From Bacillota bacterium (lineage in GTDB: Bacteria > Bacillota_E > Symbiobacteriia > JAMDAP01), in NCBI GenBank assembly GCA_023484675.1, contig JAMDAP010000213.1, positions 1 through 8,905 of the forward strand: a DNA stretch of 8,905 bases, written 5' to 3'. A model generated the notes under the pieces. That model did no database searches. It saw only the letters and a program-made list of their open reading frames with translations, and was not told where the DNA came from. Shown here piece after piece: positions 1-5,522 of this stretch; the first letter of the stretch is position 1; every line of letters starts with the position of its first letter. The translations under genes were made by a program, and so were the position numbers.

Positions 1-2
1 CG

Positions 3-101
3 CTCAAGCCGGCGAACAAGCCGGTCGTTGACGAGTTCGAGCACGAGGTCGAGCGCCGCTGGCAGCGGCTCAAGGCCAAGCACGAGAGTCCGCTGCTGTA
101 G
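3..101 (+). CDS. C-terminal end of an unidentified protein (5' partial)
   Basis: An open frame enters from the left edge and ends at TAG 99-101. It gives 32 residues, charged and probably helical, with a segment reading DEFEHEVERRWQRLKAKHE and ending in PLL. There is no start in the window and no motif that I can tie to a family. A hairpin terminator 33 bases after the stop supports this being the true 3' end of a gene. The function cannot be judged from the fragment. Confidence 0.55.
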   Translation, partial: LKPANKPVVDEFEHEVERRWQRLKAKHESPLL

Positions 102-133
102 TCGGCCGCAAGTCCCCGTTCTGACAAGGAAAA

Positions 134-162
134 GGCCCTGGCAAACCGCCGGGGCCTGTCTT
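134..162 (+). terminator. Rho-independent terminator after the partial gene
   Basis: A 9-bp stem pairs GGCCCTGGC (134-142) with GCCGGGGCC (148-156), with one G-U pair and a 5-base AAACC loop. It is followed by TGTCTT (157-162). The stem is strong but the T-tract is only moderate. It lies just downstream of the TAG at 99-101 and upstream of tatA, where a terminator is expected. Confidence 0.65.
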
Positions 163-167
163 ACAAT
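138..167 (+). promoter_or_regulatory. Possible sigma-A type promoter for tatA
   Basis: A -10 box TACAAT (162-167, 5 of 6) lies 18 bases after CTGGCA (138-143, 4 of 6 for -35). The -35 box would sit inside the terminator stem of the preceding gene, an economical but not unusual arrangement. Transcription would begin near 174 and leave a leader of about 115 nt. That leader contains a 7-bp GC hairpin (AGCCGCC 206-212 with GGCGGCT 224-230). This is only a sequence match. Confidence 0.35.
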
Positions 168-289
168 AGAAGTGGCGGTACGACGCGGTGCTCTTTCAAA
201 GGGGGAGCCGCCGGTACCGGGCGGGCGGCTGTCGCGGCTCGCTGGATGGCAGCCAAGTCGCGTCGCAGGCGAAGACGGGAGGTAATACA

Positions 290-481
290 GTGGGCTTTCT
301 TCGATCGATTGGGCCCGTGGAATGGGTCATCATCCTGATCATCGTGCTCCTGATCTTCGGGCCCAAGCGGCTGCCGGACCTGGCCAAGGGGCTGGGCAAG
401 GGGCTGCGGGGCTTTAAGGAAGAGATGAAGACCGACGACGGGGACAAGGTTTCGGACAAGGTTGCCAAGAAAGAGGAGTAG
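290..481 (+). CDS. tatA: Sec-independent protein translocase subunit TatA
   Basis: TatA oligomers form the pore or membrane-thinning element of the twin-arginine translocase, which carries folded, often cofactor-loaded proteins across the cytoplasmic membrane. The 63-residue product has the standard layout: a short N-terminus with Glu11, one membrane helix (about residues 10-23, nearly all V/I/L), the hinge FGPKRLP (23-29), an amphipathic helix with GLGKGLRGFKEEM (34-46), and a charged Lys/Asp/Glu tail. I chose GTG 290 because GGGAGG (277-282) lies 7 bases ahead and the protein then begins exactly at the family's N-terminus. The frame stays open upstream to 188, but that extension is unlike TatA. 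The gene stands alone, with no tatC here and terminators on both sides. TatB-like proteins share this fold, but the short tail and FGPKRLP favour TatA. The twin-arginine molybdoenzyme at 6755-8905 would be a client. Confidence 0.95.
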   Translation: MGFLRSIGPVEWVIILIIVLLIFGPKRLPDLAKGLGKGLRGFKEEMKTDDGDKVSDKVAKKEE

Positions 482-549
482 GTCGGCGGGCGAGCCGCCC
501 GGTTCTTTGGCGCACCGTCATGCCGGCCAATCTCGTTCCGCTGTGGCTG

Positions 550-590
550 AAACGCTTTCCTGGGTGTTCCCCGGGGAAGCGTTTTTGTCT
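550..590 (+). terminator. Strong Rho-independent terminator of tatA
   Basis: A 15-bp stem pairs AAACGCTTTCCTGGG (550-564) with CCCGGGGAAGCGTTT (570-584), with two G-U pairs and a 5-base loop TGTTC. The run of T continues as TTGTCT. It is among the clearest structural signals in the window and ends the tatA transcript. The rest of 482-746 has no gene, only the promoter and hairpin listed next. Confidence 0.9.
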
Positions 591-625
591 GAGGCTGGCT
601 GGTCACGCGGCGGGTCGCCTCTCAG

Positions 626-655
626 TTGGCGGCTGCTCCCATTTCAAGGTATGAT
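626..655 (+). promoter_or_regulatory. Candidate promoter for ybaK-fic
   Basis: TTGGCG (626-631, 4 of 6) and TATGAT (650-655, 5 of 6) are separated by 18 bases. They lie downstream of the tatA terminator and about 90 bases before the ybaK start. Transcription would begin near 662. The position between a terminator and the next gene makes it credible, but it is only a consensus match. Confidence 0.45.
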
Positions 656-680
656 GGCGGCAGAGGGCAGGCAGGGGTGA

Positions 681-704
681 GGCAGCGCCGGTTACGGCGT
701 CGCC
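681..704 (+). other. Leader hairpin ahead of ybaK
   Basis: GGCAGCGCCG (681-690) pairs with CGGCGTCGCC (695-704) across a GTTA tetraloop: 8 Watson-Crick pairs, one G-U pair and one A-C mismatch. It lies in the presumed 5' leader, 42 bases before the ybaK start. No T tract follows, so it is not a terminator. It could affect mRNA stability or translation. I see no T-box sequence around it. Confidence 0.4.
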
Positions 705-746
705 TTCGGGCTTAGACCAAGAACTGCAACTGGACCGGGAGGCCTC

Positions 747-1223
747 ATGAAGACCATCGCTGCGCGCATGTTGGACCAGATGAAGATTCCCTACGAGCTT
801 CGCGAATACCCCTGGAGTGAGGACGAGCTGGATGCGCCGTCCGTGGCGCGCAAGATCGGGCTCTCGCCGGAGCAGGTGTTCAAGACCCTGGTGGTCCGTG
901 GAGACAAGACCGGCGTGCTGATGGCCTGCGTGCCCGGGTCGGCGGAACTGGACTTGAAGGCACTGGCCGCCCTGTCCGGCAACAAGAAAGTCGAGATGGT
1001 CCCCGTCAAGGAGATCCAAACCCTGACCGGGTACATCCGGGGCGGGGTGTCGCCCCTGGGCAGCCGAAAGCGCTACCCGCTTTACCTCGACGAGAGGGCC
1101 CGCGACCTGAACCCGGTCAGCATCAGCGCCGGACAGCGCGGGTTGCAGATCGTCCTCTCGGGGCCGGACTTGATCCGCGCGACGGGGGCGACGGTGGCGG
1201 GTTTGTGCAGGGCGTACGCGTGA
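747..1223 (+). CDS. ybaK: YbaK/EbsC-family Cys-tRNA(Pro) deacylase
   Basis: Proteins of this family are trans-acting editing enzymes. They hydrolyse Cys-tRNA(Pro) made in error by prolyl-tRNA synthetase, and related tRNA species, in the cytoplasm. The 158-residue product matches the usual length of 155-160. Landmarks are Lys46 in VFKTLVV (43-49), the position of the functionally essential lysine in the family, and the signature [11 protein letters not shown] (95-105), followed by a basic stretch RKRYP. The C-terminus has the normal [17 protein letters not shown] region (132-148). ATG 747 is preceded by GGGAGG (737-742), 4 bases away, a slightly short gap. A possible promoter and leader hairpin lie upstream. 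The Fic gene begins 30 bases after the stop, so the two are probably co-transcribed. Whether it prefers Cys-tRNA(Pro) or another mischarged tRNA cannot be read from the sequence. Nothing looks damaged. Confidence 0.95.
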   Translation: MKTIAARMLDQMKIPYELREYPWSEDELDAPSVARKIGLSPEQVFKTLVVRGDKTGVLMACVPGSAELDLKALAALSGNKKVEMVPVKEIQTLTGYIRGGVSPLGSRKRYPLYLDERARDLNPVSISAGQRGLQIVLSGPDLIRATGATVAGLCRAYA

Positions 1224-1253
1224 GGCTGTTTGAATGAGTGGAAGGGGTAAGCC

Positions 1254-2300
1254 ATGAAGTCCCTTGAAGCGCGCGTCATCGAGACCCAGCCGATCACTCA
1301 AGGGTTGCTGCGCACGATCCGGACGATTGGCGAGTACAAGGGAAAACAGGATCTGTTCGCGGGACAAGCCCCTCAGGTGCTGGAGACCCTGCGGCAGGCA
1401 GCCGTTATTCAGAGTACCGAATCATCCAACCGCCTTGAGGGAGTCATTGCACCGCTTGATCGTATCAAAGGACTGGTTGCAAGGAAGACCACACCAAGGA
1501 ATCGCTCGGAGCAAGAGATTGCCGGGTATCGAGACGCCTTGAACACTATCCACGCCAGCCACGCGAACATGCCTTTCAACACCGGGGTAGTGCTACAACT
1601 TCACCGGGATCTGTACCAGTTTCTGCCTGGCGATGCCGGGCGATGGAAGCCGGTTGACAACGAGATCACCGAGACCCGGCCTGATGGCACCAAGGTAGTC
1701 CGCTTCAAGCCGATCTCCGCTCATCTTACGCCGGATGCTATGGCGCAGCTTCATGAACGCTTCAACGCCCTCTGGCAAGCGGGCGAGGTTGAGCCGCTAC
1801 TCCTCATCCCCACCTATGTGCTGGACTTTCTCTGCATCCACCCGTTCCGGGACGGTAATGGCCGCATGGCCCGCCTGCTGACCCTGCTCCTGCTCTACAA
1901 GGCTGGCTATGAGGTCGGTCGGTACATCAGCCTGGAACAGATCGTCGAACGGACCAGAGAGAGCTATTACGATGCCTTGTATCAATCCTCCCAGGGCTGG
2001 CACGAGGGGCGGCACGAGTTGCTGCCCTGGTGGGAGTACTTCCTGGGCGTCGTTGTTCTTTCGGCCTACCAAGATTTCGAGCGTCGAGTTGGTCTGGTGA
2101 CCTCAGCCCGGGGAGCGAAACGCGAGATGGTGTTCGAAGTCGTGGCGCGCCTGCCGCAGCGATTCCACTACGGCGATGTCGAACGCGCCTGTCCCGGCGT
2201 CAGCCGGCCTACGATTAACCGGGCACTGGCTGAACTGCGCAACAAAGGAAGAATCCGCTGTATCAAGCCCGGCAGAGACGCAGTGTGGGAAAGAACATGA
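1254..2300 (+). CDS. Fic family AMP-transferase, class II, with C-terminal winged helix
   Basis: Fic enzymes transfer AMP (sometimes another nucleotide part) from a nucleotide to a hydroxyl side chain of a target protein. The 348-residue product has all key parts: an N-terminal inhibitory helix with S58-x-x-x-E62-G63, the (S/T)xxxE(G/N) motif whose glutamate blocks ATP binding; the target-positioning flap around GRWKPVDNEI (129-138); the complete active-site motif HPFRDGNGR (196-204) with His196 catalytic and Asp200 binding metal; and a C-terminal winged helix-turn-helix (about 288-345) with the recognition region PGVSRPTINRALAEL. The inhibitory motif ahead of the Fic domain makes it class II. 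ATG 1254 follows AAGGGG (1242-1247) by 6 bases. It is 30 bases after ybaK. No antitoxin gene is adjacent, as expected for a self-inhibited protein. The winged helix suggests DNA binding, possibly at the repeated AACATGATCA motif at its own 3' end; that is my inference. The target protein is unknown. Confidence 0.96.
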   Translation: MKSLEARVIETQPITQGLLRTIRTIGEYKGKQDLFAGQAPQVLETLRQAAVIQSTESSNRLEGVIAPLDRIKGLVARKTTPRNRSEQEIAGYRDALNTIHASHANMPFNTGVVLQLHRDLYQFLPGDAGRWKPVDNEITETRPDGTKVVRFKPISAHLTPDAMAQLHERFNALWQAGEVEPLLLIPTYVLDFLCIHPFRDGNGRMARLLTLLLLYKAGYEVGRYISLEQIVERTRESYYDALYQSSQGWHEGRHELLPWWEYFLGVVVLSAYQDFERRVGLVTSARGAKREMVFEVVARLPQRFHYGDVERACPGVSRPTINRALAELRNKGRIRCIKPGRDAVWERT

Positions 2301-2303
2301 TCA
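2294..2303 (+). repeat. Extra copy of the AACATGATCA motif over the fic stop codon
   Basis: AACATGATCA (2294-2303) overlaps the fic TGA and is identical to the start of the left arm of the inverted repeat beginning 19 bases later (2313-2322). The right arm carries the reverse complement at 2336-2345. So the motif occurs three times in 52 bases. This fits either a multi-site operator or the residue of a small duplication. Confidence 0.6.
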
Positions 2304-2311
2304 TGAAGCAT

Positions 2312-2350
2312 TAACATGATCACGAAAGGCTATCGTGATCATGTTATTTG
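2312..2350. repeat. 14-bp perfect inverted repeat after fic; terminator or operator
   Basis: TAACATGATCACGA (2312-2325) is the exact reverse complement of TCGTGATCATGTTA (2333-2346), separated by AAGGCTA, with TTTG following. The place, 12 bases after the fic stop, suits a terminator. However, the stem is AT-rich compared with the other terminators here, the T run is short (TTT), and the core is TGATCA-rich like a protein-binding site. I cannot decide between the two roles. Confidence 0.75.
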
Positions 2351-2624
2351 GGACCCGAGAGCGGCGGCGGCAGCATCGACCTGGCACTTGAAGCGCAACT
2401 ATCGGGTGGCGGGTGGATCTCAGCCCGGCGATGATTGCCCATGCCCGCCAGGTGACCCCGGAGCTCGAGTTCATACAGGGTGACATTTGCACCGTGCGCT
2501 TGGGCCGGACCTTCGACGCCCTGCCGCTGCACGACGCGGCGGCCTACTTGGCAACGCTCAATGACCTGCGCGCCGCCTACGAGACGGCTTGAAGCACCTG
2601 AGGCCGGGTGGTGTCCTGGTGATG
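2348..2624 (+). pseudogene. Decayed SAM-dependent methyltransferase (class I fold) relic
   Basis: Three pieces in three frames together spell the middle of a class I methyltransferase. Frame A (2363-2400) gives GGGSIDLALEAQL, a degraded SAM-binding glycine loop. Frame B (about 2401-2589) gives WRVDLSPAMIAHAR and then ELEFIQGDICTVRLGRTFDAL, the acidic and GD regions of the fold. Frame C (2589-2624) gives LKHLRPGGVLVM, the conserved LRPGG turn before strand 5. The step at 2586-2592 looks like loss of one T (GCTTGAAG where GCTTTGAAG would continue the frame and remove the TGA). The usual residues between the Rossmann beta-2 strand and VDLS also seem to be missing. There is no N-terminus and no C-terminal substrate part: after LVM the sequence turns into a dehydratase. 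I consider it dead. The substrate is unknown. Confidence 0.65.
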
Positions 2625-3555
2625 CGCCGCCGCATCGCGCCTCTGGTGCAACGCACCCCGCTGGAGTACAGCCGTCCCCTCAGCGAGGCGACCGGGGCGG
2701 ACGTACCTGAAGCTGGAGATGATGCGCGAGACCCGGGCATTCAAGGTCCGGGGTGCGACCAACTTCATCGTGGCCCTGTCGCCGGAAGAGCATCAGCAGG
2801 GGGTCGTCACGGCGTCGGGCGGGAGCCATGCCGTGGGAGTGGCCTGCGCCGCCAACCGGCTGGGGATCCCGGCCACCCTCGTGCTGACCGAGCGGAGCCC
2901 CCGGCACCTGCGGGCCATTTGCGCCAGCTACGGTGCGGAGGTGATGGTGCAGGGCCAGGTCTACAACGATGCCGCCGCAGTGGCGGAGGAGATCAGCCGG
3001 AAGACGGGCCGCCGGATCCACTCGTACGATGACCCGTTCATCATCGCCGGGCAGGGGACCGTAGGGCTTGAGATCATGGAGGACCTGCCTGACGTGGAAG
3101 CCGTGATGGTGCCCGTGGGCGGGGGCGGACTCCTGGCGGGTGTCGGGTGTGCCGTCAAGGCGCTCCGGCCGCAGGCAGAGGTGATCGGCGTGGAGCCGCA
3201 GCAGGCCGCCGCCATGGCTGCGTCCCTGCGCGAGGGGCGTCAGGTGTGGCTGGAGGATCCCCGCAGCCTTGCGGACAGGCTGGTCGTCAAGGCGGTCGGC
3301 GCCCTGAACCTGGCCATGGCCCAGCAATACGCGGACCGGGTCGTGACCGTCTCGGAAGAGGCCATTGCCCGGGCCATCTGCACCCTCCTGGACAAGGCGA
3401 GCCTGCTGGCGGAAGGCGCCGCCGCCGCAGCCCTTGCGGCGCTTGAAGCGCAGCGGGATGCCCTACAGGGTCGCAAGGTCGTGCTCATCCTCACCGGCGG
3501 CAACATCGATCCCCAGGTGCTGGCCGGCGTGCTGTCGCAGTGCGTGGCCACGTGA
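2622..3555 (+). pseudogene. Threonine/serine dehydratase (PLP fold type II), 5'-truncated and frameshifted
   Basis: Family members remove water and ammonia from L-threonine or L-serine to give 2-oxobutyrate or pyruvate, using PLP. The N-terminal part (RIAPLVQRTPLEYSRPLSEATGADV, from about 2631) is in one frame. At about 2700-2708 the frame must shift (2 bases seem to be lost where GAC GTx TAC CTG is expected), and YLKLE then continues in the frame of an intact 278-codon stretch from ATG 2719 to TGA 3553-3555. That stretch has the PLP lysine in RAFKVRGA, the phosphate loop GGGGLLAG, the DKASLLAEGAAAA helix and LTGGNID. The usual SAGNHAQG loop reads SGGSHAVG, so the conserved Asn is Ser; substrate or activity may be altered. 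There is no ACT domain, so it is the short TdcB-like form. The first 10-15 residues are lost at the junction with the methyltransferase relic. A translation start at 2719 would lack substrate-domain residues. A sequencing error cannot be excluded, since the rest reads cleanly. Confidence 0.85.
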
Positions 3556-3574
3556 GCAGTCTGTGGCCACGTGG
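3537..3574 (+). repeat. Imperfect 19-bp tandem duplication across the dehydratase stop
   Basis: GCAGTGCGTGGCCACGTGA (3537-3555) is followed at once by GCAGTCTGTGGCCACGTGG (3556-3574), matching at 16 of 19 positions. Each unit contains the palindromes GTGGCCAC and CACGTG. The first copy provides the last codons and the stop of the dehydratase; the second is non-coding. The likely cause is replication slippage. Confidence 0.75.
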
Positions 3575-3698
3575 GACCGCGGAGAGTTGTTGCGTTTCCG
3601 CCCGGAGCCGCCACAGGAGCAGGAAGGATCTGGCTCCACGCCGAAGTGCTGACGACCAGACAGGAGGCGGCCGGCCGGTAGGCCGAGGGGGTGTTGCG

Positions 3699-3920
3699 AT
3701 GGACGAGACCAAAGCGATACTGAACGCCATCTTGGACGGCCAGCAAGTGACCAACGCGAAGCTCGAAGCGATGGAGTTGCGATTGGCGCGTGTCGAGGGG
3801 CACGTGGCAGAGATGAAAGAGCAGCTCAACGAAGTAAGCGGGTCGGTCAACTACTTGGTCCACAAGGCCGGAGAACACGATAGGGATATTCACGTGCTCA
3901 AGCGTAAGGTAGCGGAGTGA
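3699..3920 (+). CDS. Small coiled-coil protein of unknown function
   Basis: This is a 73-residue, probably cytoplasmic protein. After MDETKAILNAILDGQQVTN, almost all of it follows a heptad pattern (LEAMELRLARVEGHVAEM, then LNEVSGSVNYLVHKAGEHD and IHVLKRKVAE), typical of a long parallel coiled coil. There are no cysteines, membrane segments or catalytic motifs. I chose ATG 3699 because GAGGGGG (3685-3691) lies 7 bases ahead; the same frame is open upstream to 3540, but that part has no coding character. Small coiled-coil proteins of this type, often in several copies per genome, are common in Bacillota, and none that I know has a defined role. A relic of a similar gene appears at about 5163-5213. 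It is not clearly linked in an operon with the next gene, 142 bases away. Confidence 0.72.
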   Translation: MDETKAILNAILDGQQVTNAKLEAMELRLARVEGHVAEMKEQLNEVSGSVNYLVHKAGEHDRDIHVLKRKVAE

Positions 3921-4062
3921 CGCAGCACAGTTACAGTGGTGGTCTGATCTGCCTCCACAATGCAACCCAGCGGTTCATTGGCTCTAAGTAATTGTACGAG
4001 GGAGGCATGGTACATCCGTCCTTACGTTCTACACACCATGGTGGAAGGAGGTGTCGCATCAG

Positions 4063-4761
4063 GTGGCCGCCATCGAGGTGAGTGCCGAAGTCGCTGCGAA
4101 CAGCAGTGCCATCGCCTTTGCCTTCGCCCTCCCCGGCGCCTGCGGCTGGGGCCCGTCGTTAGAGGCTGCTCTGGAGCGCCTGCGCTGGGACGTGCATTGG
4201 GAGGTTCACTGGCTGGAACGCCATGAACTGGCGTCGCCTGTTACCTCGGCGGACGCGCCTTTCGCCGTTGACGAAACCGTCGCAGCCACCGGAGATCCCC
4301 TCAAATGCGACACCGAGGGCTTCTATCGCATCGATCGCCAGCCTCTGCTGCCGCAACAGGTCGGCGAGACCCTGCGGCTGGTGGGGACGGCATATCGGGA
4401 CATCACGGCTGTGGTGTCGAGCCTCTCCGAGGAACAATGGACCCTCCCCGTCGCCGCCGGCAAGCGCTCCCCGGGACAAATCGTCAGCCATGTTGCAATT
4501 GCCGCCTGGTGGTACATGACCCGCATCCCTGGTGCTCCGGCGATCCAGCACTGGAGGGAATGGCCTTCAGCTCCGCTGGAGCAGGTCTCCGTTTCGCAGC
4601 AGGTCGCAGCCAGGGTCCTTCGCGAGTTGGGCGAGCGCGAAGTCCAGGCAGCACAGCACGTTTTGGACGGAGAGACCTGGTCCGCCCGGAAGGTGGTCAG
4701 GCGCCTGGTCTGGCACGGTCTGTGGCATCTCAAGGAACTGAGGCGGTATCTGTGCTACTGA
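4063..4761 (+). CDS. HicB-like N-terminal domain fused to DinB-like four-helix bundle
   Basis: This 232-residue protein has two parts. Residues 1-55 look like a HicB/YcfA-partner-type beta-beta-alpha domain: strands IEVSAEVA and AIAFAFALPGACGWG, then helix SLEAALERLRWD, including the family-like LPG..GWG..LEAAL pattern. Residues 95-232 look like a DinB/YfiT-type helical bundle: LLPQQVGETLRLVGTAYRDI, then LSEEQW, SPGQIVSHVAIAAWWYMTRI and a final helix KVVRRLVWHGLWHLKELRRYL. His143, His218 and His222 (H...HxxxH) are placed like the metal triad of DinB proteins, several of which are metal-dependent thiol transferases. GTG 4063 is chosen: AAGGAGG (4045-4051) is 11 bases ahead, whereas the in-frame GTG 4051 lies inside that site. 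It overlaps the next gene by 10 bases. Substrate and role are unknown. Confidence 0.75.
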   Translation: MAAIEVSAEVAANSSAIAFAFALPGACGWGPSLEAALERLRWDVHWEVHWLERHELASPVTSADAPFAVDETVAATGDPLKCDTEGFYRIDRQPLLPQQVGETLRLVGTAYRDITAVVSSLSEEQWTLPVAAGKRSPGQIVSHVAIAAWWYMTRIPGAPAIQHWREWPSAPLEQVSVSQQVAARVLRELGEREVQAAQHVLDGETWSARKVVRRLVWHGLWHLKELRRYLCY

Positions 4762-5147
4762 CGGGGTCGGTTGCATCTGGGCGGGGCAGGGCGGCCAGCA
4801 ACATCGGCCGCTCGTCGGCTGATCTCGCGAAGGTGCTGGGTGCACCCCCGTACCCGGGAACGCTCAATCTTCAACTCGACCAGCCCTTTGCGCCGCCGCC
4901 GAACGCGGTTCCAGTTGTACTACCAGCCCTGGGTGAGAGGGACATGCCGTTCTACTTTTACCCAGCGCAGTTGGCGGACATTGACGTGTGGGTGGTCCGC
5001 AGCTTCAGTCAGGTTGAAAACGCGGATGACATCCTCGAGATCGTAGCGGCGGTTCCCCTGCGGCGCATTTTGAGTCTGGCAGACGGAGACGTTGTGTGCG
5101 TCGAATTAGCAAGTGACCTAACGCGAAGCTCGGACCGATGGACTTGA
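4752..5147 (+). CDS. Protein resembling archaeal CTP-dependent riboflavin kinase (RibK/DUF120)
   Basis: The 131-residue product matches the plan of the small beta-barrel family founded on archaeal RibK, which phosphorylates riboflavin to FMN using CTP. At the N-terminus is TGSVASGRGRAA (4-15), matching the glycine-rich G-x-V-x-S-G-x-G start. The hallmark PYPGTLNLQLD is at 33-43; in RibK the Thr and Asn of this TLN turn bind Mg and nucleotide phosphate. FYPAQLADIDVWVVRSF (69-85) follows, and ILEIVAAVPLRRILSLADGDVVCVEL (94-119) gives the family's E-I-x-A-x-x-L-R...L-x-D-G-D ending. Length fits the archaeal enzymes (about 130-136). GTG 4752 overlaps the HicB-DinB gene by 10 bases, with TGAGGC a few bases ahead, so translation is probably coupled. 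The frame continues open upstream, but only as a shadow of that gene. Bacteria normally make FMN with bifunctional RibF, so this copy may act on another substrate. Homology is judged by eye. Confidence 0.72.
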   Translation: MLLTGSVASGRGRAASNIGRSSADLAKVLGAPPYPGTLNLQLDQPFAPPPNAVPVVLPALGERDMPFYFYPAQLADIDVWVVRSFSQVENADDILEIVAAVPLRRILSLADGDVVCVELASDLTRSSDRWT

Positions 5148-5162
5148 GACCAGCATCTGTCG

Positions 5163-5213
5163 AAGGCCGACAAGGTTGAAGGACCAATGGCAGAAGTGAA
5201 AGATCAGCTCGCT
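5163..5213 (+). pseudogene. Relic of a second small coiled-coil gene
   Basis: One frame reads KADKVEGPMAEVKDQLA, closely matching RLARVEGHVAEMKEQLN of the protein at 3699-3920 (VEG, AE-K-QL conserved, plus conservative changes). Nucleotides agree too: GTTGAAGGACCAATGGCAGA against GTCGAGGGGCACGTGGCAGA. A stop lies upstream in frame (5145-5147), no start or ribosome site is seen, and similarity ends after about 17 residues, so this looks like the remnant of a duplicate. The piece is short, so chance likeness between coiled coils is possible. Confidence 0.4.
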
Positions 5214-5307
5214 CCGTGGTGCCGGATCAGGCGGCCGCAGTTTGGGTGAGTGCGCAACTGCTGCGAGTTGCGGCGCTTGGAGATTGGCGTGACCCGGCCG
5301 GTCCGAT

Positions 5308-5496
5308 GTGGAGGCGGGCCTTCAATTGTCCGCGGCACCTTGCCATTTCGGAGCCCCCCGCGTGCGGATGGGGTCCCTGGTGCGGCCGCGGTCGCAGGAA
5401 CGCGGTGAGTTTGCCGACCTGGCCGGCATTGAATGGCTTGGCGAGGACTTCGACCCGGAAGAGTTCGAGTTGGGCGCGACGAACGAAGCCACTTGA
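5308..5496 (+). pseudogene. Probable C-terminal relic of a plasmid pRiA4b ORF-3-like protein
   Basis: The last part of this frame (from about 5395) reads RGEFADLAGIEWLGEDFDPEEFELGATNEAT and stops at TGA 5494-5496. The pattern W-L-G-x-x-F-D-P-E-x-F-x-L-x-x-x-N is how proteins of the pRiA4b ORF-3 family typically end. The preceding bases do not read sensibly in this frame. A neighbouring frame has RAFNCPRHL at about 5314-5341, which may be a shifted trace of the family's cysteine-proline segment. I see no intact start or upstream domain, so I treat it as a broken gene. The family's function is not established; it is often found in mobile or accessory DNA. The assignment rests on one short motif. 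Between 5214 and 5307 I see nothing coding, only a small 6-bp hairpin (GCAACT 5254-5259 with AGTTGC 5266-5271). Confidence 0.45.
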
Positions 5497-5522
5497 AGAC
5501 CATCCGATAGGCGGGAAGCTCC

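Noticed and set aside
240..720. Minus-strand frames opposite tatA and ybaK upstream DNA
   Set aside because: High-GC shadow frames with arginine/proline-rich composition and no motifs.
681..746. ybaK leader as a T-box element
   Set aside because: The conserved T-box sequence and specifier stem are missing and no terminator stands before the gene. Only a simple hairpin is seen.
4007..4081. Small frame MVHPSLRSTHHGG... after GGAGG as a leader peptide
   Set aside because: The gap between GGAGG and ATG is only one base and there is no attenuator structure. The AAGGAGG inside it serves the next gene.
4305..4751. Upstream extension of the riboflavin-kinase-like frame
   Set aside because: It is the shadow of the HicB-DinB gene in another frame. 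Family resemblance begins only at about 4752.
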